A stretch of 39,419 nt of DNA from Acidobacteriaceae bacterium (GCA_030037545.1 JASHRF010000024.1:1-39419); one strand, 5' to 3'. Positions 24,377-33,156 are shown, numbered from the stretch's first letter. The notes: generated by a model from the letters alone, not told the origin. Program-made: numbers and translations.

Positions 24377-24429
24377 AAGGGCAAGGAGCGAGGGAACAAG
24401 GGAGCGAGACAAGAGGGACTGAGGGACTG
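24377..24429. repeat. GGGAGCGAGGGAACAAGG-type repeat, copy 2
   Basis: Units such as AAGGAGCGAGGGAACAAGGG and GAGGGACTGAGGGACTG. It is an inverted relative of 20070-20101. It stands in the gap between xerD and the HAD gene, with nothing else recognisable there. Confidence 0.6.
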
Positions 24430-24512
24430 TAGCCGGTTGAATTAACTATCGTTTCCATGATTTGCCTCTTCCGTGGTGCAAAATTCACGCATATCGTTGA
24501 GAATAGAATCGG

Positions 24513-25301
24513 ATGAATTCTTCGATCAGAACTGAGAAAAGCCTGCCAACCGCGAAAATTGAAGGCCACCAATGGACCGCCGCTGAGCTGGAGCGGCTGG
24601 TTTTCGACGCGCACCCTCAAATCGCGGTCTTCGATTGCGACGGAACTCTATGGAGCGGCGACGCGGGCCGTGGTTTCATGGACTGGTCTTTGGAGCAGGG
24701 TCTTGTCTCCCGCTCCATGGCCGACTGGATCGACAACCGCCATCGCGCCTATCGCGCCGGCAAGGTGAGGGAAGAGGCCATCTGCGGGGAGATGGTGCAG
24801 ATTTATGCAGGCCTGCGCGAAGAGGAATTGCGCCTGGCTGCGTCCCGCTATTTCAACGAGTTTGTCCATCCACGCATCTTTCCGGAGCTGGTTGCGCTGG
24901 TGGCCGGACTGCGCCGCGCGGGCGCGGAAATCTGGGCGGTTAGCTCCACCAACCGCTGGGTCATTGCCGAGAGCGTGCGCGACTTGGGCATCGCGCCGGA
25001 ACGAATCCTGGCTGCCGAAGTGCGGGTCGCCGACGGCCTGATCACCAGCGAGATTATGGATGTGCCGACCGATGAAGGCAAGGCCGTGGCACTTCGTCGC
25101 GTGGGGCTGCCCCGTCCCGACGCGGTCTTCGGCAACTCCATTCACGATCTGGCCATGCTGGAAATGGCCCGTCATGCCTATCCTGTGAACCCCTCGCCGG
25201 CGCTGGTGCGGGCGGCCGCGCAGCGCGGCTGGGGTTACTTCCGCCCCGCCACGGCCGATGTTCTCCAAGCCGCTGTGGATGGCGAGGGTCCGGGGAGCTG
25301 A
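24513..25301 (+). CDS. HAD-superfamily phosphatase (SerB-like, HAD-IB)
   Basis: A 262-residue protein. Motif I is FDCDGTLW (catalytic Asp pair), motif II AVSSTN, motif III K in DEGKAVALR, and motif IV VFGNSIHDLAML, in which the usual GD is GN. The cap region between motif I and II is helical. The pattern is that of phosphoserine-phosphatase-like HAD-IB enzymes, but the substrate is uncertain. It has a short N-terminal extension of about 35 residues before motif I. No ribosome site is clear before the ATG. Confidence 0.85.
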   Translation: MNSSIRTEKSLPTAKIEGHQWTAAELERLVFDAHPQIAVFDCDGTLWSGDAGRGFMDWSLEQGLVSRSMADWIDNRHRAYRAGKVREEAICGEMVQIYAGLREEELRLAASRYFNEFVHPRIFPELVALVAGLRRAGAEIWAVSSTNRWVIAESVRDLGIAPERILAAEVRVADGLITSEIMDVPTDEGKAVALRRVGLPRPDAVFGNSIHDLAMLEMARHAYPVNPSPALVRAAAQRGWGYFRPATADVLQAAVDGEGPGS

Positions 25302-25325
25302 CGTCATGATTCCCACATTGTGAAC

Positions 25326-25354
25326 GGCTCCCAATCGCTCCGGATTGGAGAGCC
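25326..25354 (+). terminator. Hairpin after the HAD gene
   Basis: GGCTC-CCAATC pairs with GATTGG-A-GAGCC (11 bp, one bulged A, 6-nt loop), 25 nt after the stop. No T-run. Confidence 0.45.
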
Positions 25355-25405
25355 CGGCATTGCTGCTCTTGGGCTGTATCTGCTTGCACCATTTACACTA
25401 GAGGC

Positions 25406-25840
25406 GTGAAACCTGAGCAATCCGGTGACGTTCGGCCCGGCCCGGCTCTTCGCTTTGTGGCCGCCGCGGTCATTGTTCGTGACGGTGAGGTGCTGATCGG
25501 CCAGAAACGGCCGGATCAGCCCATGGCCCTGCTTTGGGAGTTTCCGGGCGGCAAAATCGAGCCCGGTGAAAGCCCCCAGCAGGCGCTGGTGCGCGAGCTG
25601 AGCGAGGAGCTCGGAATCCAAGCCGAAATCGGTCCCGCGATCACGCGCATTCGCCATAATTATCGCCATGGCGGCGCCGTCGATCTGCAATTTTTCAGGG
25701 TGCGCCAGTTCACGGGCGAGATCGTAAACCAAATTTATCAACAGGTGCGCTGGGTCAAGCTCCGGGACCTGCCCAGCTACGAATTCCTGGCTGCCGATCG
25801 CGGGCTGATCAGGGATCTGGCGGCGGGGAAGCTGCTGTAA
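25406..25840 (+). CDS. MutT-type Nudix hydrolase
   Basis: A 144-residue Nudix protein. The Nudix box is complete: GGKIEPGESPQQALVRELSE followed by ELGI. The nearby sequence AAAVIVRDGEVLIGQKRPDQ and the tail QVRWVKLRDLPSYEFLAAD resemble MutT/8-oxo-dGTPase family members, which remove oxidised nucleotides. GTG start with AGAGG very close. No neighbour suggests another substrate. Confidence 0.87.
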   Translation: MKPEQSGDVRPGPALRFVAAAVIVRDGEVLIGQKRPDQPMALLWEFPGGKIEPGESPQQALVRELSEELGIQAEIGPAITRIRHNYRHGGAVDLQFFRVRQFTGEIVNQIYQQVRWVKLRDLPSYEFLAADRGLIRDLAAGKLL

Positions 25841-25843
25841 AGG

Positions 25844-25880
25844 CAGTTCACAGTTCATAGCTCACGGTTCATAGTTTCCG
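25844..25880. repeat. GTTCACAGTTC repeat array
   Basis: Units CAGTTCA, CAGTTCA, TAGCTCA, CGGTTCA, TAGTTTC, then CCGGCGCGCGG. It begins 3 nt after the Nudix stop. The GC-rich tail is shared with 33178-33216. Confidence 0.75.
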
Positions 25881-26033
25881 GCGCGCGGATTTTGGGCTCT
25901 CGCGCTGCGCACGCCGATTGTGTATCCTTGCCGCGGCTCCTAAAAGCCACACCTAACCGGCGCGGTTTGATTGCGGGCGCGTGGCCGCGGATGGTCGAAT
26001 CCGAAGTGGATGTAGCAGGGAATTGGAAAGAAT

Positions 26034-26426
26034 ATGCAATGGTATCTGATGGCGTGGAAGCGCTACACCGATTTCGAAGGACGGTCGCGACGCGTGGAGT
26101 ATTGGATGTTCATGGTGATCCATGCGGTCCTGTTTTGTGGCCTCGCAGCCGCGGTTCTGACGCTCTCTGCGCTACACCTGAGCGAAGTTGGAAATCCACT
26201 GTTCCTGGCGTGCTTTGTCTACGCACTGGCCGCAATTTTTCCCGGCCTCGCGGTCAGTGTGCGAAGGCTTCATGACCTTGGCAAGAGCGGGTGGTGGATG
26301 CTGCTGGCGCTGGTCCCGTTGGGCGTCTTCGTACTTTTCGTATTCTTCGCGTTCGAAAGCGAGCCCGGCAGCAATCAGTACGGTCCCGGCCTAAAGCCGT
26401 CCGCGCCAGCCGCGACTGCCAGCTGA
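26034..26426 (+). CDS. DUF805 membrane protein
   Basis: A 130-residue protein of the DUF805 family. The signature WYLMAWKRYTDFEGRSRRVE followed by YWMF, and VSVRRLHDLGKSGWWMLLAL, are typical. Three or four membrane helices. The C-terminal NQYGPGLKPS pattern also fits the family. Function of the family is unknown. An overlapping frame starting at 25892 is a shadow. Confidence 0.9.
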   Translation: MQWYLMAWKRYTDFEGRSRRVEYWMFMVIHAVLFCGLAAAVLTLSALHLSEVGNPLFLACFVYALAAIFPGLAVSVRRLHDLGKSGWWMLLALVPLGVFVLFVFFAFESEPGSNQYGPGLKPSAPAATAS

Positions 26427-26473
26427 AAGAGCGGATTCCGAACCACTGTAAAGACGGGAAAAACTCCCCTCGC

Positions 26474-26506
26474 AAACGCGGTGAAAGCTGTTCAGTCGCC
26501 GCGTTT
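26474..26506. terminator. Bidirectional hairpin between DUF805 and Nramp genes
   Basis: AAACGCGG / CCGCGTTT with a 17-nt loop lies in the 104-nt gap between two convergent genes; A- and T-runs flank it symmetrically, so it can work on both strands. Confidence 0.5.
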
Positions 26507-26530
26507 TCCTGCTCTCTTGTGCCCCTGTCT

Positions 26531-27781
26531 TCAGTGGCCCGGGATCATGCTCCACAGCATGGCCAGCGTCATGGCGATGATCAGGATGCTGGTGACCCAC
26601 GCCACTATATTCCACAGGCGCGAATTACGGTGCTTGCCCATCAGGTCTTTGCGGTTGATGAGCAGCAGCATGAGGATGATGATGACCGGGAGCAGCACGC
26701 CGTTTAACACCTGCGAGAGGATGGCGACGTTGATGAGCTGCGAATCCGGAAGCACCAGCACGGTGGCGGCGCCGCCTACGATCAGGAGGGTAAAAAGCCA
26801 GTAGAAGAACGGCGCTTCGCGGAAGCTCTTGTCCACGCCCGACTCCACGCCCAGGCCCTCGCAGACCGTGTAGGCGGTGGAGATGGGCAGGATGGACGCC
26901 GCGAAGAGCGAGGCGTTGAACAGCCCGAAAGCGAAGAGGATGAACGCGTAGTCGCCGGCGAGGGGGCGCATGGCTTCGGCGGCGTCGGCGGCCACCTGGA
27001 TGGCGCCCATGCCGTGCGCGAAGAGCGTGGCCGCGCAGGCCACAATGATGAACCAACTGATCACGTCGGTGAATATGCAGCCTACGATCACATCCAGACG
27101 CGAGGCCGGATAGTCTTTGACGCGAATGCCTTTCTCCACCACCGACGACTGCATATAAAACTGCATCCATGGCGAGATTGTGGTCCCGACCACGCCAATA
27201 ACCATGTAGATATAGGCTTTATCGCGCCACACAGAATCGGGCGGCAGCTTTATCGTCGCGGTCAGCGCCTCGTGCCAGTTGGGCTGGGCGAGCACCCCGG
27301 CAAAGATATAGGCGATGTAGACGAGGGATGCAATCAGGAAGATCTTCTCGGTGCTTTTGTAGTCGCCGCGCAGCACCAGGGCCCACACCAGGAGTGCGCA
27401 GATGGGCACAGAGATGAACTTGGTTACGTGAAACAGGTGCATGGAGCCGGCGATGCCGATGAACTCCGTGACCACGTTCGTGTAGTTCACGACCACGAGC
27501 AGAATCATCATTACGAAAGTGAGGCGCAGGCCGAATTCTTCGCGGATGAGGTCGCTGAGGCCCTTGCCGGTGACCACGCCCATGCGGGAGCACATCTCCT
27601 GCACCACGATCAGGGCGATGGTGATGGGGATCAGGCTCCATAGCAGCGAATAACCGTACTGCGCGCCGGCCTGCGAGTAGGTAAAGATGCCGCCTGAGTC
27701 GTTGTCGACGTTGGCGGTAATGAACCCGGGGCCAAGCACGGCCAGAAAGAGCAGAATCCGGATTCGCCAGCGCTTCCACAT
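26531..27781 (-). CDS. Divergent Nramp-family metal transporter
   Basis: A 416-residue protein with eleven hydrophobic segments. GPGFITANVDNDSGGIFTYS is the first Nramp helix, but the metal-binding DPGN motif is DNDSGG. The sixth helix, normally with Ala-x-x-Met-Pro-His, reads GTTISPWMQFYMQSSVVEKG. Thus Asp is kept while the Met and His are lost, which suggests Mg2+ or another ion, or a distinct clade, rather than Mn2+/Fe2+. GTGKGLSDLIREEFGLR fits the family. A PRC/MgtE_N/CBS protein lies 4 kb away at 31900; pairing of the two is a pattern I recall. An inverted repeat at 27827-27844 lies 46 nt upstream of the ATG. Confidence 0.85.
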   Translation of the reverse strand: MWKRWRIRILLFLAVLGPGFITANVDNDSGGIFTYSQAGAQYGYSLLWSLIPITIALIVVQEMCSRMGVVTGKGLSDLIREEFGLRLTFVMMILLVVVNYTNVVTEFIGIAGSMHLFHVTKFISVPICALLVWALVLRGDYKSTEKIFLIASLVYIAYIFAGVLAQPNWHEALTATIKLPPDSVWRDKAYIYMVIGVVGTTISPWMQFYMQSSVVEKGIRVKDYPASRLDVIVGCIFTDVISWFIIVACAATLFAHGMGAIQVAADAAEAMRPLAGDYAFILFAFGLFNASLFAASILPISTAYTVCEGLGVESGVDKSFREAPFFYWLFTLLIVGGAATVLVLPDSQLINVAILSQVLNGVLLPVIIILMLLLINRKDLMGKHRNSRLWNIVAWVTSILIIAMTLAMLWSMIPGH

Positions 27782-27826
27782 GGTCAGACGGGTTCCTAAG
27801 GCGGATTCATTGTGGTTGGAAGTTTT

Positions 27827-27844
27827 GAAGGAAAACGTTCCTTC
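27827..27844. promoter_or_regulatory. Possible operator between the Nramp and GH172 genes
   Basis: GAAGGAA-AACG-TTCCTTC is a perfect 7-bp inverted repeat, centred about 55 nt from the Nramp start and 145 nt from the GH172 start. It could be a regulator site or a hairpin; no regulator gene lies beside it. Confidence 0.35.
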
Positions 27845-27979
27845 CTGACCATAACAGGCGGGACCCGAAAGCGGGAACGGAAGCGCGATTTTTCACCCTT
27901 GGGAAAGCGCCTCTCAAAACTTCACGGGAGTTGGAGAACCGCCGTAAAATACGATTTCACGCCAAGTGGAGGAAAGCAC

Positions 27980-29158
27980 ATGCATCCAGTTGATCCGACT
28001 TGCGACTTTCGCGCCCGGCGCAGGCTTGTGGGTGCGCTGGCCGTCGGTCTTCCCGCTGCCGCGCTGCTGGGCACGGGCGCCGACAGCGCCGCTGAGCAGG
28101 CCACGTCCGACGCCGCCGGGCCGCAGGAGCTTTTCGCGCTGGCCCGGTTGCGCAGCTACAAGAGCCGCCGCTCGTCGAGCTGGGATCGCACCGGCGGCAA
28201 TGCCGACTGGGTCACCGTGGATCCCGGGCAGGCGGCCACACTCCTCGACGCCACAGGCGCCGGCGTCATCACGCATCTCTGGTTCACCATTAACTCGGCG
28301 GACCCCATGCATCTAAAAAATCTGGTTCTGCGCGCGTGGTGGGACGGCGAAGGATCAGCCTCGATCGAAGTTCCGATCGGCGATTTTTTCGGCCTGGGAC
28401 TGGGCGAGTACTTCGTCTACCAGTCTGCGCTCACCGCGGTTGCTCCCATGAAGGCTCTGAACGCATATTTCAAAATGCCATTCGCAAGCGCTGCGCGTGT
28501 GACTCTAACGAACGAGGGCACGGCGCCGACAAGGAACCTCTATTTCGCGGTCGATTACATTATGGTGCCTTCGCTGCCTGAGGGGCTGGGACGTTTCCAC
28601 GCGCAATTTCGCCAGGCCGCGCCGTGCCATGCCATCGTAAGCGACGGCAAGAACCTGACTGGACGGGATAATTACGTATTCCTTGAGGCCATAGGCAGGG
28701 GCCATTTTATCGGGGTCACGCAGTCGATTGTGCAGAACGAAAACGGTTGGCCGGGCGAGGGCGACGACATGATATTTATCGACGGCGACGCGCTGCCCAC
28801 CATCAATGGCACTGGAACCGAGGATTATTTCAACGGCGCCTGGGATTTTGGCGGGCAGGCGTTCGCCAATCAGCACCAGGGGGCGCCGCATATTGTGGAC
28901 CCGGAGCGCATCGGCGGGCGCTACTGCCTTTACCGCTGGCACCTGGAGAGCCCCATCGCCTTCGGGAAGTCGATCAAAGTGACCATCGAGCACGGAACGG
29001 CCAATGACCGCAGCGACGATTTTTACTCGACGGCGTTCTGGTACCAGGCCGAGCCGCACGCAGCTTTTCCGCCGCTGCCGGCGCCAGCCGATCGCGTGCC
29101 GAAGGTGTTTGCGGTGGGTGGGCCGAGTACCGCTGCGCCGGTGGCGGAGGGAGAATAG
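27980..29158 (+). CDS. DUF2961 / GH172-family protein, exported
   Basis: A 392-residue protein. The start is the ATG at 27980, preceded by GGAGG (27968-27972). RARRRLVGALAVGLPAAALL is a basic, Tat-like signal peptide. The jelly-roll domain carries the family signature INGTGTEDYFNGAWDFGGQA plus YRWHLESPIAF, as in DUF2961/GH172, whose members act on fructofuranosides or arabinofuranosides. The first conserved part is GVITHLWFTINSADP. Its substrate here is unknown. It is divergent from the Nramp gene and stands alone. Confidence 0.88.
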   Translation: MHPVDPTCDFRARRRLVGALAVGLPAAALLGTGADSAAEQATSDAAGPQELFALARLRSYKSRRSSSWDRTGGNADWVTVDPGQAATLLDATGAGVITHLWFTINSADPMHLKNLVLRAWWDGEGSASIEVPIGDFFGLGLGEYFVYQSALTAVAPMKALNAYFKMPFASAARVTLTNEGTAPTRNLYFAVDYIMVPSLPEGLGRFHAQFRQAAPCHAIVSDGKNLTGRDNYVFLEAIGRGHFIGVTQSIVQNENGWPGEGDDMIFIDGDALPTINGTGTEDYFNGAWDFGGQAFANQHQGAPHIVDPERIGGRYCLYRWHLESPIAFGKSIKVTIEHGTANDRSDDFYSTAFWYQAEPHAAFPPLPAPADRVPKVFAVGGPSTAAPVAEGE

Positions 29159-29232
29159 CGCCCGCGGGGAAGAATTTCTGGCCCGTTAATCGCAGTTTCT
29201 TCAATGGCATGGCGATTGGCTGGCAACAATAC

Positions 29233-29288
29233 TGAAGTATTTACTTGACAATTTCCACGACCTGGACAATATTGAAGTAGTTGCTTAA
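29233..29288 (+). promoter_or_regulatory. Promoter with two ArsR-type operators
   Basis: TTGACA (29245-29250), 17-base spacer, AATATT (29268-29273). Two related imperfect palindromes, TGAAGTATTTACTTGA (29233-29248) and TGAAGTAGTTGCTTAA (29273-29288), begin exactly 40 bp apart (about four helical turns). They cover the -35 and the start point. The downstream ArsR-type gene is the likely ligand, giving autorepression. Confidence 0.6.
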
Positions 29289-29351
29289 GTAATTTCCCCA
29301 GGAGGAAAATCCCATGACCGCAACTGAAACGGGCGTCATCCACAACACTTT

Positions 29352-29789
29352 GTGATCGAACGCAACTTTCCCCAGCGGCTGGCGCGCGTCTTCTCCGCGT
29401 TTGCCCAACCCGCCCTCAAGCGCCGCTGGTACGCTGAGGGCGACCACGAGATTCAGGCATTCCACATGGATTTTCGCCTGGGCGGAATCGAGCGGTTCCG
29501 GTATCACTTCAGGGAGGGTCACCCCATTGCGGGATCGGAGATCGCGAACGAAAGCGTTTATCAGGACATTGTGGAAGAGAAACGGATCGTGATGACCACG
29601 AGGATGAATCTCGACGGGAGGCCCATTGTGGTCATGATCGTGACATTTGAGTTTGTGCCTGCCGAGAACGGAACAGACTTGATCCTTACGCATCAGGGAA
29701 CCTATATTGACTGGCCGGATGGGGTGAAGATGATCGAAATGGGCTGGAAGCATCTCATCGATCGGCTGCAGGATGACCTGGCGCTGTAA
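29352..29789 (+). CDS. SRPBCC/AHSA1-domain protein, 5' end frameshifted
   Basis: A 145-residue START-like (activator of Hsp90 ATPase homologue) domain protein: RNFPQRLARVFSAFAQPALK, then RRWYAEGDHEIQAFHMDFRL and GGIERFRY match the family, as does the C-terminal GWKHLIDRLQDDL. The GTG at 29352 is not the ancestral start. An ATG at 29314 with a perfect AGGAGG upstream opens a frame reading MTATETGVIHNTL, which ends at TGA 29353-29355. One extra T in the run 29349-29351 would join it to give HNTFVIERNF. The GTG overlaps the TGA, so reinitiation could still make protein. It is 3 nt from the ArsR gene. Confidence 0.8.
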   Translation: MIERNFPQRLARVFSAFAQPALKRRWYAEGDHEIQAFHMDFRLGGIERFRYHFREGHPIAGSEIANESVYQDIVEEKRIVMTTRMNLDGRPIVVMIVTFEFVPAENGTDLILTHQGTYIDWPDGVKMIEMGWKHLIDRLQDDLAL

Positions 29790-29792
29790 GCA

Positions 29793-30125
29793 ATGCGGAA
29801 TCGATCTATAAGAATCGAGCGGGTATTTCACGCGCTGGGCGATTCGACGCGAAGAGCCATCCTCGACAGGCTTGTCGATGCGCCCGCGTCCGTGTCGAAA
29901 CTGGCAGAGCCTCTCGGAATCACCGTGACCGCAGTCATGCAGCACTTGCAGATTCTCGAGGAGGCGAAGCTGGTGCATACGGAAAAGACAGGGCGGGTGC
30001 GCACGTGCCGCATTGAGCCGGCGGGGTTCGACGCGCTCGAAGAGTGGGTGCGCGCACACCGGACGGCTTGGGAGCGGAGGCTCGACCGGCTGGGCGAATT
30101 GCTGGCTGAGGAAGATGCGGGCTAG
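29793..30125 (+). CDS. ArsR-family winged-helix regulator
   Basis: A 110-residue regulator. The helix-turn-helix is RVFHALGDSTRRAILDRLVD, ASVSKLAEPLGITVTAVMQH and LQILEEAKLVHTEKTGRVRT. No Cys metal site is visible, so it belongs to the group often co-encoded with SRPBCC proteins. Such regulators respond to unknown ligands. Order is SRPBCC first, ArsR second, the reverse of the common order. It probably binds the two palindromes upstream. Confidence 0.9.
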   Translation: MRNRSIRIERVFHALGDSTRRAILDRLVDAPASVSKLAEPLGITVTAVMQHLQILEEAKLVHTEKTGRVRTCRIEPAGFDALEEWVRAHRTAWERRLDRLGELLAEEDAG

Positions 30126-30139
30126 GCGGCGCTGCGGCT

Positions 30140-31624
30140 TTATGCGACGGCGGCCGAGAGTTCGGGCATGGAATGGGTTGCCGGTTCCGCTTCAACCCTG
30201 CTCAGTAGCGACGCGACCACATCGGCAGCGGCGTAGCTGGTGCGGCCGGCGGTGAGGAACTGCGCAATGGTGTTCAGATCGTCGCCGACGGTCACGAGCG
30301 GGGGTTCTTCCGACTCGCCGCGCGCCTTGTCCCGAATTTGCGGATGGCCGATATTGGCCAATAGCGCGTTGCACAGGCACTTGCGGCCCACGGTGTCTTC
30401 GACCTTGCCGCCCTTGGCCACATAGTTTGCCACCGGCTCCGCGGAGCAGCGATAGCCAATCTTGTCGTCGGGCGTCATGTACGGCTCCCTCAGGTAGCCG
30501 AGATCGCAGACGCGCTTGCGCTCCTGGTAGATGGGGAAGGCCGAAGACGTGCCCTCAAGCTGCGCAACCTTGAACGGAAATCCGGTGGGCGAGGCCAGCG
30601 GATCGGTAAAAACCTGACCGGTGCCAGCGACGGCCTGCCAGATGAGCCGTTGCTTAAGATCGGGCCTCATGCCCGACTCGCGGCTGAAGGCAAACGCGGT
30701 GCCCACTTGCACGCCCGCCGCGCCTTCGTCGAGTGCCTCGCGGAGTTTTTCCGCATTGCCGTACCCGCCTGCCAGCCAGAAGGGAACGCCCAGCGTACGC
30801 AGCTCGGCAATGTTCACCCGGTCGCGCTCGCCGTAAACCGGCTCCCCGCCGGCATTGAGCTGCAGCTTGCCGCGCGGAGGGGCATTGTGGCCGCCCGCGG
30901 TGGGGTTCTCGATCACCAGCCCGTTTACGCGGCCGCCGGCCCGGCGGAGCATAGTTGTGGCCAGCGTATTGGAGGAAACAATGGCCAGAAACTTCGGCCG
31001 CTCCAGTACCGGCAGGGGGCCTTCGGCATATTCGGCGGGATCGAGGCGCATATGCATATCTACATCCGCGGAAGCACCCGTCACCTGCAGTTTGTATTCG
31101 GCTGCGTGCTGCGCCGCAAAGGCATCGAGCACGCCGGGGATGTGGAGCGGAATGCCGGCGCCCATGAGCACGTAACCGACGCCCGCCAACATGGCTCCAT
31201 AGATGGAATACAGGTGGGGCATCTGCACTTTCTCGAGATAGTTCACGCCTACCGGATTCTTATGGCCTTCCCTGGCCAGAAACACCTCAACAAAGTTGCT
31301 CACCATGCAGAGCTCGACAAGCTTGCGCGGGGCGCGTTTCTGGTGCATGGGCAGATTCGGGTAAGGCGCCGAGGCAGGCTTGCCTGCGGGGACAAAATAC
31401 TCCTGCCAGATGCGCTTGGCCATTTCGGGAAACGGAAACGCGTCCAGACCCCGGCGCATGTGCCCGCCCTGATCGCCGTCGGCAAGGCGGCGCACAAACA
31501 GGGAATCAAGGGCGGTGCCCGAAACTACGCCCAACTGGCCGAGCTTTGAGACAGCCTGAGCCAGGCGCCAGTTCGACACACCCACGCCCATGCCGCCCTG
31601 GATAATTCGGGGTAACTGGATCAT
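30140..31624 (-). CDS. Nitronate monooxygenase-like flavoenzyme (long form)
   Basis: A 494-residue FMN-dependent TIM-barrel protein of the 2-nitropropane dioxygenase/FabK family. RIIQGGMGVGVSNWRLAQAV is the typical N-terminus; VIENPTAGGHNAPPRG, PFWLAGGYGNAEKLREALDE and GAAGVQVGTAFAFSRESG are the FMN phosphate-binding parts. About 120 residues beyond the usual length form a C-terminal extension with several cysteines (RVCDL, YRCSA, RKCLCN). Substrate is unknown; long members exist in many bacteria. Convergent with arsR with 14 nt between. Confidence 0.88.
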   Translation of the reverse strand: MIQLPRIIQGGMGVGVSNWRLAQAVSKLGQLGVVSGTALDSLFVRRLADGDQGGHMRRGLDAFPFPEMAKRIWQEYFVPAGKPASAPYPNLPMHQKRAPRKLVELCMVSNFVEVFLAREGHKNPVGVNYLEKVQMPHLYSIYGAMLAGVGYVLMGAGIPLHIPGVLDAFAAQHAAEYKLQVTGASADVDMHMRLDPAEYAEGPLPVLERPKFLAIVSSNTLATTMLRRAGGRVNGLVIENPTAGGHNAPPRGKLQLNAGGEPVYGERDRVNIAELRTLGVPFWLAGGYGNAEKLREALDEGAAGVQVGTAFAFSRESGMRPDLKQRLIWQAVAGTGQVFTDPLASPTGFPFKVAQLEGTSSAFPIYQERKRVCDLGYLREPYMTPDDKIGYRCSAEPVANYVAKGGKVEDTVGRKCLCNALLANIGHPQIRDKARGESEEPPLVTVGDDLNTIAQFLTAGRTSYAAADVVASLLSRVEAEPATHSMPELSAAVA

Positions 31625-31899
31625 TCCTAGAATTGTTTCACAGATTGAGATGATGTGGCGGATTTAGTAACAAATAAGGCGATATGGGTGCGCTGGCGGC
31701 ATGGGCAGCGCCCTAACCGAGACCAGGGTGACATTCCGGCTCCTTGCGAATCGTGTATCCCGGTCTTGATGCTCTCGATGTGATGAATCAACGGTCAGGG
31801 GCGATCTAAGGGACTATCGCGCGAAATCATTACGCCGCGGCGCAAGATTAATGCGGTCGAATCCCTCAATGCAATGGGCTGTGCGATGGGGTCCGGCTG

Positions 31900-33156
31900 C
31901 TACAGCTTTTCGCGCAGGAAGCTGATGACGTGCTCGGCCTGGACCAGGCCTACCATGCGGCTCTGCGCGTCGACCACCGGGAGCGCGTGCAGGTTGTACT
32001 TGTCGAACATCTCGGCCAGCTCGTTCTGGTGCATATCGGCAGGGCAGGAGAGCACGCGCGGCTCGGACAGCAAATTCAGCCGCGTTTCGGGCTGGGCCAT
32101 GACCAGGCGCGCCAGCGGCACCGCGCCGCGCAGCACGCGCTTTTCGTTGAGCAGGTAAATCTCGGTCACGCTCTCGGGATCGCCCTCAAAGCTGCGCAGC
32201 GCCTGCACGGCCTGGGCCACGGGCGCCTCCCACGGCACGGAAACGAAGTCGGTGGTCATGGCGCCGGCCGCCGAATTCTCCTCGAATTCGAGCAGCTCTT
32301 CGACTTCCTGCCGCTCCTCCGGCTCCATCTCTTCGAGAATGGCGTCGGAGCGATCCTCGGGCAGCTCAGCGAGAAGGTCGGCCGCCGCGCCGGGGTCCAT
32401 CTCCTCGACAATGTCGGCGATGCGCTCCTCGTCGAGCTTTTCGAGCAGGGCCTTTTGCAGCTTGGGCTCGACCTCTTCCAGCGTCTCCGCGGCCACTTCT
32501 TCATCGAGCGAAGTAAAAATGGCCTCGCGCTCGGCGGGCGCCAAGTCTTCGAGGATGTCGGCCAGATCGGAGGGGTGAATCTCAGACAGGCGCTCGTGCT
32601 CGATGCGCAGTTTCACGCGTCGCGCCGGATCGGGCTCGATCACGTCCACGAATTGCCAGGGGATGGCGCGCGCGGCCAGTTTGCGCGATACCGCTTCCAG
32701 ACGCGCGCGGGGCAAAACGCCTTTGAAGATGCGCCGGAAGGCTCCGCGCAGGCCCACTTCGACCTCGGCAACGCGCAGCAGGTGCGCCGCACCCTGGCCC
32801 AGCCACTCGAGATCGACGTCGTTGACGCGCACCACCTTGCGCCCGTGAATGTCGATGATCTGGCGGTCGACCAGGTCCTGCTGTAGGTAGAGGTAATTGC
32901 CTTCGTCCTTGAGCGGCGTAATGGCCTCGGTCGAGCGCAATTCAAGAGTTCCGGCGGGCGTTTCCATTACCTCCTGGGAGGGGACAATGGCCAGCCCGTC
33001 GCGGGTCTTGAGCACCAGGCCAGCTACACGGCCGGCTTCAGGTCCCGTGGCGACGGCAATATCGTTGAGCTTGCCGCGCACCTGGCCCTTGGAATCCGTC
33101 ACCGGAATGCCCAGCAGCGCCGTCAGGCTCACGCGAGTTGTGTTGCGCGGCTCCAT
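31900..33156 (-). CDS. PRC-barrel / MgtE_N / CBS protein
   Basis: A 418-residue cytoplasmic protein without the MgtE membrane domain. Residues about 5-90 and 95-150 form PRC-barrel-like parts (LGIPVTDSKGQVRGKLNDIA). Residues about 170-290 are the MgtE N-domain superhelix (SEIHPSDLADILEDLAPAER, then repeats such as DPGAAADLLAELPEDRSDAI). Residues about 290-418 hold a CBS pair (TTDFVSVPWEAPVAQAVQAL, NLHALPVVDAQSRMVGLV). In MgtE this region senses cytosolic Mg2+. Without a channel of its own it may regulate another transporter, such as the Nramp protein 4 kb away. Confidence 0.87.
   Translation of the reverse strand: MEPRNTTRVSLTALLGIPVTDSKGQVRGKLNDIAVATGPEAGRVAGLVLKTRDGLAIVPSQEVMETPAGTLELRSTEAITPLKDEGNYLYLQQDLVDRQIIDIHGRKVVRVNDVDLEWLGQGAAHLLRVAEVEVGLRGAFRRIFKGVLPRARLEAVSRKLAARAIPWQFVDVIEPDPARRVKLRIEHERLSEIHPSDLADILEDLAPAEREAIFTSLDEEVAAETLEEVEPKLQKALLEKLDEERIADIVEEMDPGAAADLLAELPEDRSDAILEEMEPEERQEVEELLEFEENSAAGAMTTDFVSVPWEAPVAQAVQALRSFEGDPESVTEIYLLNEKRVLRGAVPLARLVMAQPETRLNLLSEPRVLSCPADMHQNELAEMFDKYNLHALPVVDAQSRMVGLVQAEHVISFLREKL

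Noticed and set aside
29241..30059. Minus-strand open frame over the SRPBCC and arsR genes
   Set aside because: Shadow frame; the plus strand carries two clear families and operators.
30650..32886. Long plus-strand frames opposite the NMO and MgtE_N genes
   Set aside because: Antisense shadows with His/Arg-rich composition typical of high-GC complement strands.
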